This document shows positions 28,695-36,898 of a DNA stretch of 38,636 nucleotides, one piece after another. A model generated the notes under the pieces. That model was given only the letters and a program-made list of their open reading frames with translations, was not told the origin of the DNA and ran no database searches. Source of the DNA: UBA6814 sp040753075. GTDB taxonomy: Bacteria; Desulfobacterota; Desulfovibrionia; Desulfovibrionales; Desulfovibrionaceae. The stretch covers positions 1 through 38,636 of the forward strand of contig JBFMHA010000028.1 in assembly GCA_040753075.1 (NCBI GenBank), given 5' to 3'. The first letter of the stretch is position 1. The number at the start of each line of letters is the position of its first letter. The translations under genes and the position numbers were made by a program.

Positions 28695-29878
28695 TGCTTG
28701 GCCCCCTGGCCCGCCTGCGGGGCCGGGGCGTCCTTGTCGGGGGCCGGGGCGGCCTTGCCGGTCTTGAGGGTCACGGCCGCGCCCGGGGTGAGCAGCAGGT
28801 GGCCGTCCACCACCACCTTCTCGCCCGCGGCCAGGCCGCTCGTGACCACGGCGATCCCGTCCTCGGACAGGCCGGTCTCCACCTGGCGCAGCTCGGCCGT
28901 GGAGTTGGCGTCCACCACGTAGACGTAGGGGCCCTTGATCCCGGTCTGGATGGCGGCCGAGGGGGCCGTCACCGCGTTCCTGAGCACGTCCAGCCGCACC
29001 GTGACGCGCACGAACTGGCCGGGCCAGAGCCGGCCGTCGGCGTTGGCGAACTCGGCCTTGAGGCGGATGGTGCCGGTGGCGCGGTCCACGGTGTTGTCCA
29101 TGGAGGCCAGGCGGCCGGCCGCGGGCCGGTCCTCCCCGCCCGCGGGGCCGGCGGGCAGGGCCAGGACCTCCGCCTCGCCCGCGCGCATGCGGCGGGCGAT
29201 CTCGGGCAGGTAGGCCTCGGGCACGGCGAAGGCGGCGAAGATGGGCCGCACCTGGCGGATGACCACCAGGTCGCGGTCGTCGTTGGCCTTGATGACGTTG
29301 CCCTCGTTCACCTTGACCTCGCCGGCCGCGCCGGCGATGGGCGCGCGGATGGCGGCGTTCTCCAGGTCCAGGCGGGCCTTTTCCAGCTGGGCCTCGTACA
29401 GGCGGATGGAGGCGCGCAGGGCGTCGGCGTCGGTCCGGGCCTGGTCGAACTCCTGCTGGCTGATGACCGCCCGGTCCCTGAGGCTCCGGGAGCGGGCCAG
29501 GTCCTCCTCGGCCTTCTTGAGCAGCACCTGGCTGCGCTCGATCTGGGCCCGGGCCTCGGCCATCTCGGCCTGGAAGGGCCGGGGGTCGATCTGGAACAGG
29601 ACTTCGCCGGCCTTGACCTCCTGGCCGTCGCGCACGAACTGCCGGACGATGAGCCCGCCCACCTGGCTCTTGACGCTCACCGTGGCCGCGGCCTGGACCG
29701 CGCCCACCGCGCCGAGGCTCACCGGCAGGTCGCGCAGCTCGGCCGCGGCCACGGCCACGGGCGCGGGCCGCTTCTTGGGCCCGGCCTTGTCGGCGTTGCC
29801 GTCGGCCCCGCAGGCGGACAGGGCCAGGGCGGCGAGCAGGAGCAGGAGGAGCATGTGACGCTGTGCCGGGATGCGCAT
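28691..29878 (-). CDS. RND adaptor lipoprotein, MdtA-like
   Basis: This is a 395-residue membrane-fusion lipoprotein. The leader LLLLLLAALALSAC gives a lipidated Cys at 23. Mature features in order are the lipoyl half (VSVKSQVGGLIVRQFVRDGQEVKAGEVLFQIDPRPFQAEM), a long alpha-hairpin (RAQIERSQVLLKKAEEDLARSR...QARTDADALRASIRLYEAQLEKARLDLE), the second lipoyl half (IRAPIAGAAGEVKVNEGNVIKAN) and the beta-barrel with the SMDNTVDRATGTIRLKAEFAN motif. The Pro/Ala-rich tail is disordered. The Met at 29878 restores the lipoprotein signal; the open frame continues upstream without similarity. It forms an operon with the MdtB/C-like pump through a four-base overlap. Confidence 0.92.
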   Translation of the reverse strand: MRIPAQRHMLLLLLLAALALSACGADGNADKAGPKKRPAPVAVAAAELRDLPVSLGAVGAVQAAATVSVKSQVGGLIVRQFVRDGQEVKAGEVLFQIDPRPFQAEMAEARAQIERSQVLLKKAEEDLARSRSLRDRAVISQQEFDQARTDADALRASIRLYEAQLEKARLDLENAAIRAPIAGAAGEVKVNEGNVIKANDDRDLVVIRQVRPIFAAFAVPEAYLPEIARRMRAGEAEVLALPAGPAGGEDRPAAGRLASMDNTVDRATGTIRLKAEFANADGRLWPGQFVRVTVRLDVLRNAVTAPSAAIQTGIKGPYVYVVDANSTAELRQVETGLSEDGIAVVTSGLAAGEKVVVDGHLLLTPGAAVTLKTGKAAPAPDKDAPAPQAGQGAKQ

Positions 29879-30026
29879 GGAGGAGCCCTCGGGAACGGCG
29901 GCGCGGCCGGGATCGGGGTGCGGGCGGGGGAGTCCGCCGGGAGTCCATTGTAGAAGCCGCGGCGGAATGGCGTCAACGCGGTGAACGGCCTCCGGTTGCT
30001 GGCGTAACCTTGAGGAAGCTACCAAC

Positions 30027-30572
30027 GTGCTGCGGGAAGAGGGGCAGGGGGTGTTGGACGGGCTGGTGCGGGCGGACAGCCAGGCGTCCGGCGAGGCGGA
30101 CTGCGCGACCAACCGGTGCGGCCAGCCCCTGGCCAAGCGCCAGGAAGGCAAGGCGCTGGAGCGCTTCGCCTGGCTGGACCTGCTGCGCCTGGGGGCCTAC
30201 GAGAACCTGGAGCGGGGCTACGCCCTGCACTTCGAGTACCGGCAGGGCCGCCTGCCCGTGTCCGCGCTCTTCGACCACCCCGACGACGGCCGCAGCCGGG
30301 TGTTCTTCGGCTACGACCAGGCGGGGACCCTGCGGGTGGTGACGGACGAAAACGGCGAAACCATAAAGGCCATTGACTGCGACAGCTTCGGCCGGGTACT
30401 GGAGGACACCTGGGGCTGGTTCTTCGTGCCCGTCGGCTTCGCCGTCGGCTGCCGGGACCGGCGCACGGGGTTCGTGCGCTTCGGGCGCCGGGACTACGAC
30501 CCCGAGGTGGGCCGCTGCAACGCCCGGGACCCCCTGGGTGGCGCCGGCGGCGACCACGGTTTTCTAGGACTG
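30027..30572 (+). pseudogene. Decayed Rhs/YD-repeat core fragment
   Basis: The translated frame (open from 29985) matches the C-terminal end of Rhs core proteins: CGQPLAKRQEGKALERFAWLDLLRLGAYE, FGYDQAGTLRVVTDENGETIKAIDCDSFGRVLEDT, VGFAVGCRDRRTGFVRFGRRDYDPEVGR and ARDPLGGAGGDHG. The ~1000 residues of N-terminal YD repeats and any secretion signal are missing. Key consensus residues are altered: RFGRRDYD for RFGWRDYD, and GRCNARDP for GRFTAPDP. It is therefore a remnant. The frame stays open into the next gene, whose own ribosome site and start lie about 35 bases further on. By family knowledge intact Rhs proteins deliver variable C-terminal toxins. No toxin is recognisable here. Confidence 0.75.
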
Positions 30573-30605
30573 CGGCAGGATTGCGAGCCGGCAAGGGAGG
30601 CGAGA

Positions 30606-31565
30606 ATGCAGGTGATGGATGCGGAGCGGACGCGGGCCTTGCTGCCCTATGCGGGCCTGGCCGAGGCCCTGGCCGGGGCCTTGCGGCGCTGGAAGGCGGG
30701 GGAGGTGGCCGCGCCGCCGCGGCAGCGGGTCGCCCTGCCGGACGGCGGGGTGCTCCTGGTGATGCCCGCGGCCGGGGAGCGGCTGGCCGTGGCCAAGCTG
30801 GTGAGCGTGCACCCGGACAACCCGGGCCGGGGCCTGCCCCTGATCCGGGGCGAGGTGGCGGTCCTGGACGCGCGGAGCGGGGAGCGGCTGGCCCTGCTGG
30901 ACGGCCCCGAGCTCACGGCCCGGCGCACCGCGGCCCTGTCGCTCCTGGCCGCCCGGACCCTGGCCCCGGACCCGGCCGGCCCGCTCCTGGTGGTGGGGGC
31001 CGGGGTGCAGGCGCGGGGGCATCTGGAGGCGTTCCGGCAGGGCCTGGGCACGGAACGGGCCTGGGTGGCGGACCTCTCCCGCGACAAGGCCGAGGCCCTG
31101 GCCGCGCACGGCCGCGGGCTGGGCATGGACTGCTCGGCCGTGGCCCGGCCCGACGACGTCTTGCCCGAGGCGGCGCTCGTCGTGACCGCCACCACCAGCG
31201 CCGCGCCGGTGCTCCCGCCCGCGTCGCCGGGGGACGGCCTGCGGCCGGACTGCTTCATCGCGGCCGTGGGCGCGCACTCGCCCGGCGAGGCCGAGATCCC
31301 CGCGGCGCTGGTGCGGCGCTGCCGCGTCTACGTGGACATGCCCGAGGCCTGCGCCGCCGAGGCCGGGGACCTGATCCAGGCCCGGGTGGACTGGAGCCGG
31401 GTCACGCCGCTCGCCGACGCCCTGGACCTCCCCCGGCCAGCGGGTGACGCGGCCGGCCCCGTCCTCTTCAAGACCGTGGGCCACGCCCTGTTCGATTTGG
31501 CCGCCGCGGAGCTGGCGGCGGGGGGCAGGGGCGTTGACCGAGGGCCTCACGCCATCCGGACCTGA
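30606..31565 (+). CDS. Ornithine cyclodeaminase/mu-crystallin family dehydrogenase
   Basis: This is a 319-residue enzyme. Family motifs are AVAKLVSVHPDNPGRGLPLIRGEVAVLDARSGERLALLDGPELTARRTAALS (K64 is the conserved lysine), the NAD(P)-binding turn LLVVGAGVQARGHLEAF (GAGVQA at 131-136), VTATTSAAPVLP and FIAAVGAHSPGEAEIP. By family knowledge these are cytoplasmic NAD(P)H enzymes such as ornithine cyclodeaminase, alanine dehydrogenase or delta-1-pyrroline-2-carboxylate reductase; the 'TxxSPVL' and 'EAGDLIQA' segments favour the last, LhpI-like group, but this is not certain. GGGAGG lies six bases before the ATG. Its 3' end overlaps the convergent diguanylate cyclase gene by 19 bases. A Rhs remnant is continuous with it in frame. 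Confidence 0.85.
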   Translation: MQVMDAERTRALLPYAGLAEALAGALRRWKAGEVAAPPRQRVALPDGGVLLVMPAAGERLAVAKLVSVHPDNPGRGLPLIRGEVAVLDARSGERLALLDGPELTARRTAALSLLAARTLAPDPAGPLLVVGAGVQARGHLEAFRQGLGTERAWVADLSRDKAEALAAHGRGLGMDCSAVARPDDVLPEAALVVTATTSAAPVLPPASPGDGLRPDCFIAAVGAHSPGEAEIPAALVRRCRVYVDMPEACAAEAGDLIQARVDWSRVTPLADALDLPRPAGDAAGPVLFKTVGHALFDLAAAELAAGGRGVDRGPHAIRT

Positions 31566-33421
31566 TTGCGGCCTCCCTGTTTGGCCGCGTACAGGGCGGA
31601 GTCGGCGCGCTTCAGCATGGCCTCCACGCTGTCGCTGCCTGCGGCCCGTTCCGTGCACCCCACGCTGACGGTGAAGGTGATGACGATGCCGTTGTTCGCC
31701 ACGGTCAGGCCGGCCAGGGCCTGGCGGATGCGTTCGGCCAGCGTCTCGGCGGATTGTGCGTCCGCGTTGATCAATAGCGCCGCGAACTCCTCGCCGCCGA
31801 GACGGCAGAAGACGTCCGAGACCCGCAACTGTTCGCGGGTTTCCACCACCAACTCCTTGAGCACCTGGTCCCCGGCGTCATGCCCGTAGGTGTCGTTGAT
31901 GGCCTTGAAGTGGTCGATGTCCAGCATGAGCAGCGACAGCGGAACGCCATACCGGACGCTGCGTTCGATCTCCTCGCCCGCCCGCTGCATGAACAGCCGC
32001 CTGTTCCCTGCCCCGGTCAGGGGATCGTGGGTCGCCTGCTGCTTGAGCTTTTCCTCCATCTCCATGCGCTCGGTGACGTCCCGGGCCACGGCATAGATGA
32101 GCCGGCTCGACGGGTCGGGGTGGGAGGTCCAGGAGAGGAAGCGGTACGAGCCGTCCCTGGTCCGGTAGCGGTTGACGAAATCCACCACCGGCGCGCCCGC
32201 CGTGAGGGTCTTGCCCACCTCGGCGGTGGCCTGGACGTCGTCGGGGTGGACGAAGTCGATCCACTGCGACCGCATCAGGGTCTCCCTGTCCCAGCCGAGG
32301 GTGGCCTCCCAGGCCGGATTGAGCTCCTTGAAGTATCCGTCTGCGTCCGCGACGCACAGCATGTCCAGGGACATGGTGAAGATGCGCTGCCGCTCCTCCT
32401 GGGCGATCTGCAATTCGGTCATGTCGCGCGCGCTGATGGCCACCAGGGAGATGGCGCCTTCGGCGTCGGGAACCGGGTGGTAGTGCAAGGAGATATACCT
32501 CCGGCCCGACTCGGGCGTGTCGAACCACCGCGACGTCGCGCACACCTCTCCGCGGAGGGCTTTCTCCAGATTGGGCCGGGTCACCGCGTTGAAGAACTCC
32601 TCGCCGAACATATTCGTCGAACTCCTTCCCAGTATCGCTTCGCGGGTGACGCCCAGCACCCTGAGGACGGCGTCGTTCACCATCTTGTAGGCGCCGCGCC
32701 CGTCCACGAGAACGACCATGTCCGGAGTGGCGGAAATGATCCGTTCGTACGTTCCGAGCTCCTCCTGCAGGGAGTCGTTGGCCATCCAGATCAGGCCGTA
32801 GGCGACCTGTATGAGAATGCAGATCATGGCCAGGAAAGCCAGCCCGTGGACCGCGCCCGCGCTCATGAAGTCCTGCAGTCCCTCCTCGTTCATGACCCAT
32901 ACGGCCCTGAACAGCATGTACGCCCCGAAAAGCGCAAACCCCAGGGCGGTCGTCTTCTGGGGCAACGTGGCCCTGCCAGGCTCGCCCACGAGCATGTTCC
33001 GGCAGCTGAGCCCGGAAACCAGGGCCAGGGCGAGGCAGATGATGAGTATCTTCAGGGGAAGGGAGGGGGCGACGTAGCTGGCGTGAGAAAAGGCCGCCAG
33101 GAATGCGAGCAGCAGCGCCAGCATCAGAGGTCGGCTTGTGCGCTTCCTGCCGCGAAAAAGACAGATGCCGTCGTTGACGAGGACGAAGCCGACCAGAATG
33201 CACGTGTTTGCCAACACCAAGGTCACGGCGAGGGGAGCGTAATCGCGCAGGCCGATGAGGAAGAAGCCGAACCCCGTGACGACCATTCCCTGCCCGGCGG
33301 TCCTCAGGCCGGGGAAAACCCGCTGCGTATGAGCAAAGGCGATCAGCCAGAACCCGAACCCGAACCCGAACAGGACGGTGATGAACGACAACGTCCGGAT
33401 ATCAAGCGGGATGTGAGGCAT
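31547..33421 (-). CDS. Membrane diguanylate cyclase (7TM-PAS-PAS-GGDEF)
   Basis: This is a 624-residue c-di-GMP synthase. The N-terminus (about 10-215) has seven to eight hydrophobic helices of MASE-like type. PAS1 is about 218-335, PAS2 340-455 (ending VARDVTERMEMEEKLKQQA) and GGDEF 457-622. The active-site loop is GGEEF (542-546), and the product-inhibition site RVSD (533-536) is intact five residues before it, so it should be active and feedback-controlled. No EAL or HD-GYP domain follows. Base composition is visibly less G+C-rich than adjacent genes, suggesting separate ancestry. It starts next to an orphan coding stretch on the other strand and converges on the cyclodeaminase-family gene. 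Confidence 0.93.
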   Translation of the reverse strand: MPHIPLDIRTLSFITVLFGFGFGFWLIAFAHTQRVFPGLRTAGQGMVVTGFGFFLIGLRDYAPLAVTLVLANTCILVGFVLVNDGICLFRGRKRTSRPLMLALLLAFLAAFSHASYVAPSLPLKILIICLALALVSGLSCRNMLVGEPGRATLPQKTTALGFALFGAYMLFRAVWVMNEEGLQDFMSAGAVHGLAFLAMICILIQVAYGLIWMANDSLQEELGTYERIISATPDMVVLVDGRGAYKMVNDAVLRVLGVTREAILGRSSTNMFGEEFFNAVTRPNLEKALRGEVCATSRWFDTPESGRRYISLHYHPVPDAEGAISLVAISARDMTELQIAQEERQRIFTMSLDMLCVADADGYFKELNPAWEATLGWDRETLMRSQWIDFVHPDDVQATAEVGKTLTAGAPVVDFVNRYRTRDGSYRFLSWTSHPDPSSRLIYAVARDVTERMEMEEKLKQQATHDPLTGAGNRRLFMQRAGEEIERSVRYGVPLSLLMLDIDHFKAINDTYGHDAGDQVLKELVVETREQLRVSDVFCRLGGEEFAALLINADAQSAETLAERIRQALAGLTVANNGIVITFTVSVGCTERAAGSDSVEAMLKRADSALYAAKQGGRNQVRMA

Positions 33422-33701
33422 GGCGCGAAATCCTGGCTATGACGGCAGTTCAATACTCGGCGGACGCGTGAGGTCTGCTTGTCCGCACCATTCTCGATTA
33501 TTATTGGATTGTGCGCGCGATTACAAGCGCGCTGCGAGACAGGGCGGCAACTGTGGCTGCCGCAAGTCTCTGACCACCGGCGCGAAGAAGGCGCTCCGGA
33601 AGGGCGTCCAAGTCTTCGAGGAAGGCCAGGTCAAGGCCAACTGCCGCTTCGTCCAGATCATCGATCACAAGAACAAGGACTACCGGCAGCAAGAATTCTG
33701 A
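33420..33701 (+). CDS. Small unknown gene or 3' fragment
   Basis: The last ~55 codons (from about 33535) look coding: GC-ending codons encode a Lys/Gln-rich segment GAKKALRKGVQVFEEGQVKANCRFVQIIDHKNKDYRQQEF, preceded by NCGCRKS. The frame opens at an ATG at 33420, but the first 35 residues have poor codon character and lie over an A+T-rich stretch (CGATTATTATTGG) that looks like a promoter of the divergent cyclase. No good ribosome site was found for any start. It is therefore either a small gene with a later start or the 3' end of a gene whose 5' part was lost. No family was recognised. Confidence 0.35.
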   Translation: MARNPGYDGSSILGGRVRSACPHHSRLLLDCARDYKRAARQGGNCGCRKSLTTGAKKALRKGVQVFEEGQVKANCRFVQIIDHKNKDYRQQEF

Positions 33702-33718
33702 GCCTGCCGGGGCGGGGG

Positions 33719-33783
33719 AAGGGGGCCGTGAGGCCCCCTTATGTCTCCCCGGTGGGGATTCTCAAGGGCCGTCGGCCCTTGAG
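33719..33783. terminator. Two hairpins between convergent genes
   Basis: AAGGGGGCC (33719-33727) pairs with GGCCCCCTT (33732-33740) across GTGA. CTCAAGGGCC (33761-33770) pairs with GGCCCTTGAG (33774-33783) across three bases. Both are perfect. They lie between the orphan plus-strand frame ending at 33701 and the protease gene ending at 33816, so they probably stop transcription in both directions. The T-run is weak. Confidence 0.6.
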
Positions 33784-33815
33784 CCCCCGGAGGGTCAGCT
33801 CTTCCGCCGCCCCCC

Positions 33816-36716
33816 TTACCCCATAACCTCAGTCACCTCGAACCCCAGCCCGGACCCGGTGATGGCTTGCCGCGAGCCCAGCACCGCTATCCTTGCCGCG
33901 GGCAGGGCGGCGTGCATGGCGTCGGCCAGGGCGGCGGCGTGGGCGGGGCCGGCGCTCAGGAGTTCGTCGCGCAGGCGCTGGCGGTTGTCGGGGGTGTCGC
34001 CGGCCAGGCGGCGCACCAGGGAGGCGAAGCCTTTCGCGTCCGGGAGCAGATGCGCGTCCAGGTCCCCGACTGCGCCGATGATCCCCTTTTCCAGCTCCCC
34101 GGGCGAAACCGCGGCCGAGCGCAGGAAGTCCGCGGTGGCCGCGAAGGCGTCCAGGGTGCGGCCCAGGTTGGGGTCGCGGTAGGACGCGAAGCTCATGGCC
34201 CCGGTGAAGCGGTCGTAGGTGCAGAACGCGCCGTAGGCCCCGCCCTGCACCCGCACCTTCTCCCAGAGGTGGCCGGTGCGGGCCAGGTTGGTGAGCGCCA
34301 GGGTGGAGCCGTGGAAGTCCCAGCCCGTGGCCCGCAGGTCCAGCACCTGGCCCACGTAGTTCACCATGCTCGGCGCGGTGAGGCCCTCGGCCCGGGGCGC
34401 GGGGCCGGCCGCCCAGACGGCGGCCGGGTGCGAGGCCGCGGGCAGGCCCTCCAGGAACTTCGCCAGGCGCGGCTCGAACGCGGCCAGGTCGCCGGCCGAG
34501 GCGGTCAGGTTGGCCACCAGCCCGGCCCGGGTCACGATGAGCGAGCGCAGGGTCTCCAGGTCGGCCAGCACGCCCGGCCAGTCCTCCTCCACCCGCCGGG
34601 ACAGCTCGCGCATGGCGAGCAGGGCGCTGACCCCGCCCAGGTGCTCGGCGGCCAGGCCGGCCGGGCCGTGGCCCGCGCGCAGCCGGGTCATGACCACCCG
34701 GTGTCCGCCCGGGATGAGGCCGTGCTCCATGCGGGCCTTGTCCTCCAGCACCATGCGGCCGAAGCGCTCCTGGTCCGCGAAGTCGGTCTCGGCCAGGATC
34801 TCGGCCAGGATGTCCAGCATGTCCTGGGCGCGCCCGGCCACGGCCTTGCCGTGAACGAACAGCCGCACCGCCGCGCCCGCGGGCCGGCCGTCCGGGCCCA
34901 GCGCGCCGGTGGCCAGGGGGTCGGCCTCGATGCCGCCGGTGGTGCGGGCGATGCGCAGGGACAGCTCCTCGAAGGGCGTGCGCCGGGTGCCCATCTCGGT
35001 GAGCGCCCGGCCGAAGAGCGGCGCCAGGGGCAGGAGGCGCAGGGGCGTCGCGGCCAGGTCGAAGCCCAGGTCCAGGTACACGATGCCCGCGCAGTCCAGG
35101 TCGTGCGTGAGCACCAGCTCCGCCGCGCCGGGCCGCGCCTCGGCCGGGATGGGCTTCTCGGCCCGGGGCATGTCCGCCAGGGTCAGGCGGGGGATGGCGG
35201 CCAGGGCCGCGGGGTCGTCGGGCGCGGACTGGATCCGGGCCAGCTCGGCCGCGGCCGCGGCCACGGCCTCCTGCTCCTTCCGGGGCATGGCCCCCAGGAC
35301 CGCGGCCAGGGCCTTGCCCTCCTCGGCCTCGCGCCGGGCGTCCAGGCCCGGCTCGGGCTCCAGCACCAGGGTCACCCGGTGCGGGTTGTCCACGAGGCGC
35401 CTCTTCACCAGGTCGGCGAAGAGCGGCTCGCCCGCAGCCAGGCGGGACTTGATGCGCTCCAGCGGCCCGGCGAAGCCCAGGGCCTCCAGGGGATCGCCGC
35501 CGTAGAGCCAGGCGGGCATGGCCCGCAGCATGAGCGACAGGCCGCGCGGGAAGCGGCCGGTGTTGTTCTCGCGCAGGTCGAACTCCACGGTGTTCAGCGC
35601 GGCCTCCACCTCGGCGGCCGAGGGGCCTTCGGCGGCCAGGCGCGCGAGCACCTCCCGCATCACGCCCCAGGCCTGCGGCGCGTCCTGGGGATCGCAGCCC
35701 TTGAGGCCGCAGGAGAAGTACATCTGGCGCAGTTCGTTCTCCAGGCCGGTCCCGGCCAGGTCCTCGCCCAGGCCGGACTCCAGCAGGGCCAGGCGCAGGG
35801 GCGAGGTGGGCAGGCCGGTGAGCACGTGCTCCAGCATCTCGAAGCCGAGCGAAGCCTCCTGGTCCACGGCCTCGGGCAGCAGCCAGTTCACGGTGAACAT
35901 GCCCTGGGCGTCGGGGCCGGCGGCGAAGCGCTCGCGCCGTTCGCGGGGCGCGGCGAAGGGGGCCTGCAGCCCCACCTCCGAGTCCGCGGGCTGGGCCGCG
36001 AACCCGGCCAGGGCCGCCTCCAGCACGGCCAGGCGCTCGGGCTCGGGGTCGTCCCCCGAGAACCAGAACCGGCAGTTGGAGGGGTGGTAGAAGCGGCGGT
36101 GGAACTCCTTGAACGCCGCATAGGTCAGGTCCGGGATGCGGTCGGGGTGGCCGCCCGAGTCCAGGCCGTAGGTGGTGTCCGGGAACAGGCACTGCTGGGA
36201 CAGCTCCGAGAGCAGGCCCTCGGGCGAGGAATAGGCCCCCTTCATCTCGTTGTAGACCACGCCCTTGCGGGTCAGGATCCCGCGCTCCAGCTCCCAGTGC
36301 CAGCCCTCCTGGGCGAAGACGTGCTCCGGGATGAGGGGGTGGAACACCGCGTCCAGGTAGACCTGGATGAGGTTCTGCAGGTCGCCCGGGTGGCAGGAGG
36401 CCACCGGGTAGCAGGTGCGGTCCGGGTAGGTGAAGGCGTTGACGAAGGTGTTGAGCGAGCCCTTGATGAGCTCCACGAAGGGCTCCTTGACCGGGAAGCG
36501 CCGGGAGCCGCAGAGCACCGAATGCTCCAGGATGTGGGCCACGCCGGTGGAGTCCCGGGGCGGGGTGCGGAAGTTGGCCGAGAACACCTTGTTCTCGTCA
36601 GCGTTCAGCACGGATATGAGCTCGGCCCCGGTGGCGTCGTGCCGCCACAGCCGGGCCCGGGAGGCCAGCTCGGGGATGTCGCGCTCGCGCAGCAGGGTGA
36701 AACCGTATTGGCGCAT
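33816..36716 (-). CDS. M16C zinc metalloprotease (presequence-protease/PitrM type)
   Basis: This is a 966-residue insulinase-family protease with the inverted zinc motif HILEH (61-65, H61, E64 catalytic, H65) in GVAHILEHSVLCGSRRFPVKEPFVELIKGSLNTFVNAFTYPDRT and the third zinc ligand E157 in GVVYNEMKGAYSSPEG. The ~970-residue single-chain length with four alpha/beta lobes matches the M16C subfamily, which degrades short unstructured peptides in an enclosed chamber. No signal peptide is present, so the protein is cytoplasmic. The Met at 36716 has GGAG ten bases upstream; a Met six codons earlier at 36734 lacks one. It is transcribed alone, divergent from the short-chain dehydrogenase gene. Confidence 0.93.
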   Translation of the reverse strand: MRQYGFTLLRERDIPELASRARLWRHDATGAELISVLNADENKVFSANFRTPPRDSTGVAHILEHSVLCGSRRFPVKEPFVELIKGSLNTFVNAFTYPDRTCYPVASCHPGDLQNLIQVYLDAVFHPLIPEHVFAQEGWHWELERGILTRKGVVYNEMKGAYSSPEGLLSELSQQCLFPDTTYGLDSGGHPDRIPDLTYAAFKEFHRRFYHPSNCRFWFSGDDPEPERLAVLEAALAGFAAQPADSEVGLQAPFAAPRERRERFAAGPDAQGMFTVNWLLPEAVDQEASLGFEMLEHVLTGLPTSPLRLALLESGLGEDLAGTGLENELRQMYFSCGLKGCDPQDAPQAWGVMREVLARLAAEGPSAAEVEAALNTVEFDLRENNTGRFPRGLSLMLRAMPAWLYGGDPLEALGFAGPLERIKSRLAAGEPLFADLVKRRLVDNPHRVTLVLEPEPGLDARREAEEGKALAAVLGAMPRKEQEAVAAAAAELARIQSAPDDPAALAAIPRLTLADMPRAEKPIPAEARPGAAELVLTHDLDCAGIVYLDLGFDLAATPLRLLPLAPLFGRALTEMGTRRTPFEELSLRIARTTGGIEADPLATGALGPDGRPAGAAVRLFVHGKAVAGRAQDMLDILAEILAETDFADQERFGRMVLEDKARMEHGLIPGGHRVVMTRLRAGHGPAGLAAEHLGGVSALLAMRELSRRVEEDWPGVLADLETLRSLIVTRAGLVANLTASAGDLAAFEPRLAKFLEGLPAASHPAAVWAAGPAPRAEGLTAPSMVNYVGQVLDLRATGWDFHGSTLALTNLARTGHLWEKVRVQGGAYGAFCTYDRFTGAMSFASYRDPNLGRTLDAFAATADFLRSAAVSPGELEKGIIGAVGDLDAHLLPDAKGFASLVRRLAGDTPDNRQRLRDELLSAGPAHAAALADAMHAALPAARIAVLGSRQAITGSGLGFEVTEVMG

Positions 36717-36898
36717 GGATTGTCGGCTCCGCATGTGGTAGTGTACGCGCCAGGATCATGGGCGCCGGCCGCGCCGCAGGGGAGCGGCCGGGGCTTCCCG
36801 GACATGCCGGAACACCTGGTTCTCCCGGGCCAAGAAGCAAAAAACACCGGGCTGGTGTCTTTGCTCGCGGCGCGGGCGGCGTCGTGCAAGGGGTATAC

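Noticed and set aside
33419..33422. Divergent genes sharing a CATG start codon pair
   Set aside because: The plus-strand ATG has no ribosome site and poor coding character for its first 35 codons, so the shared start is probably accidental.
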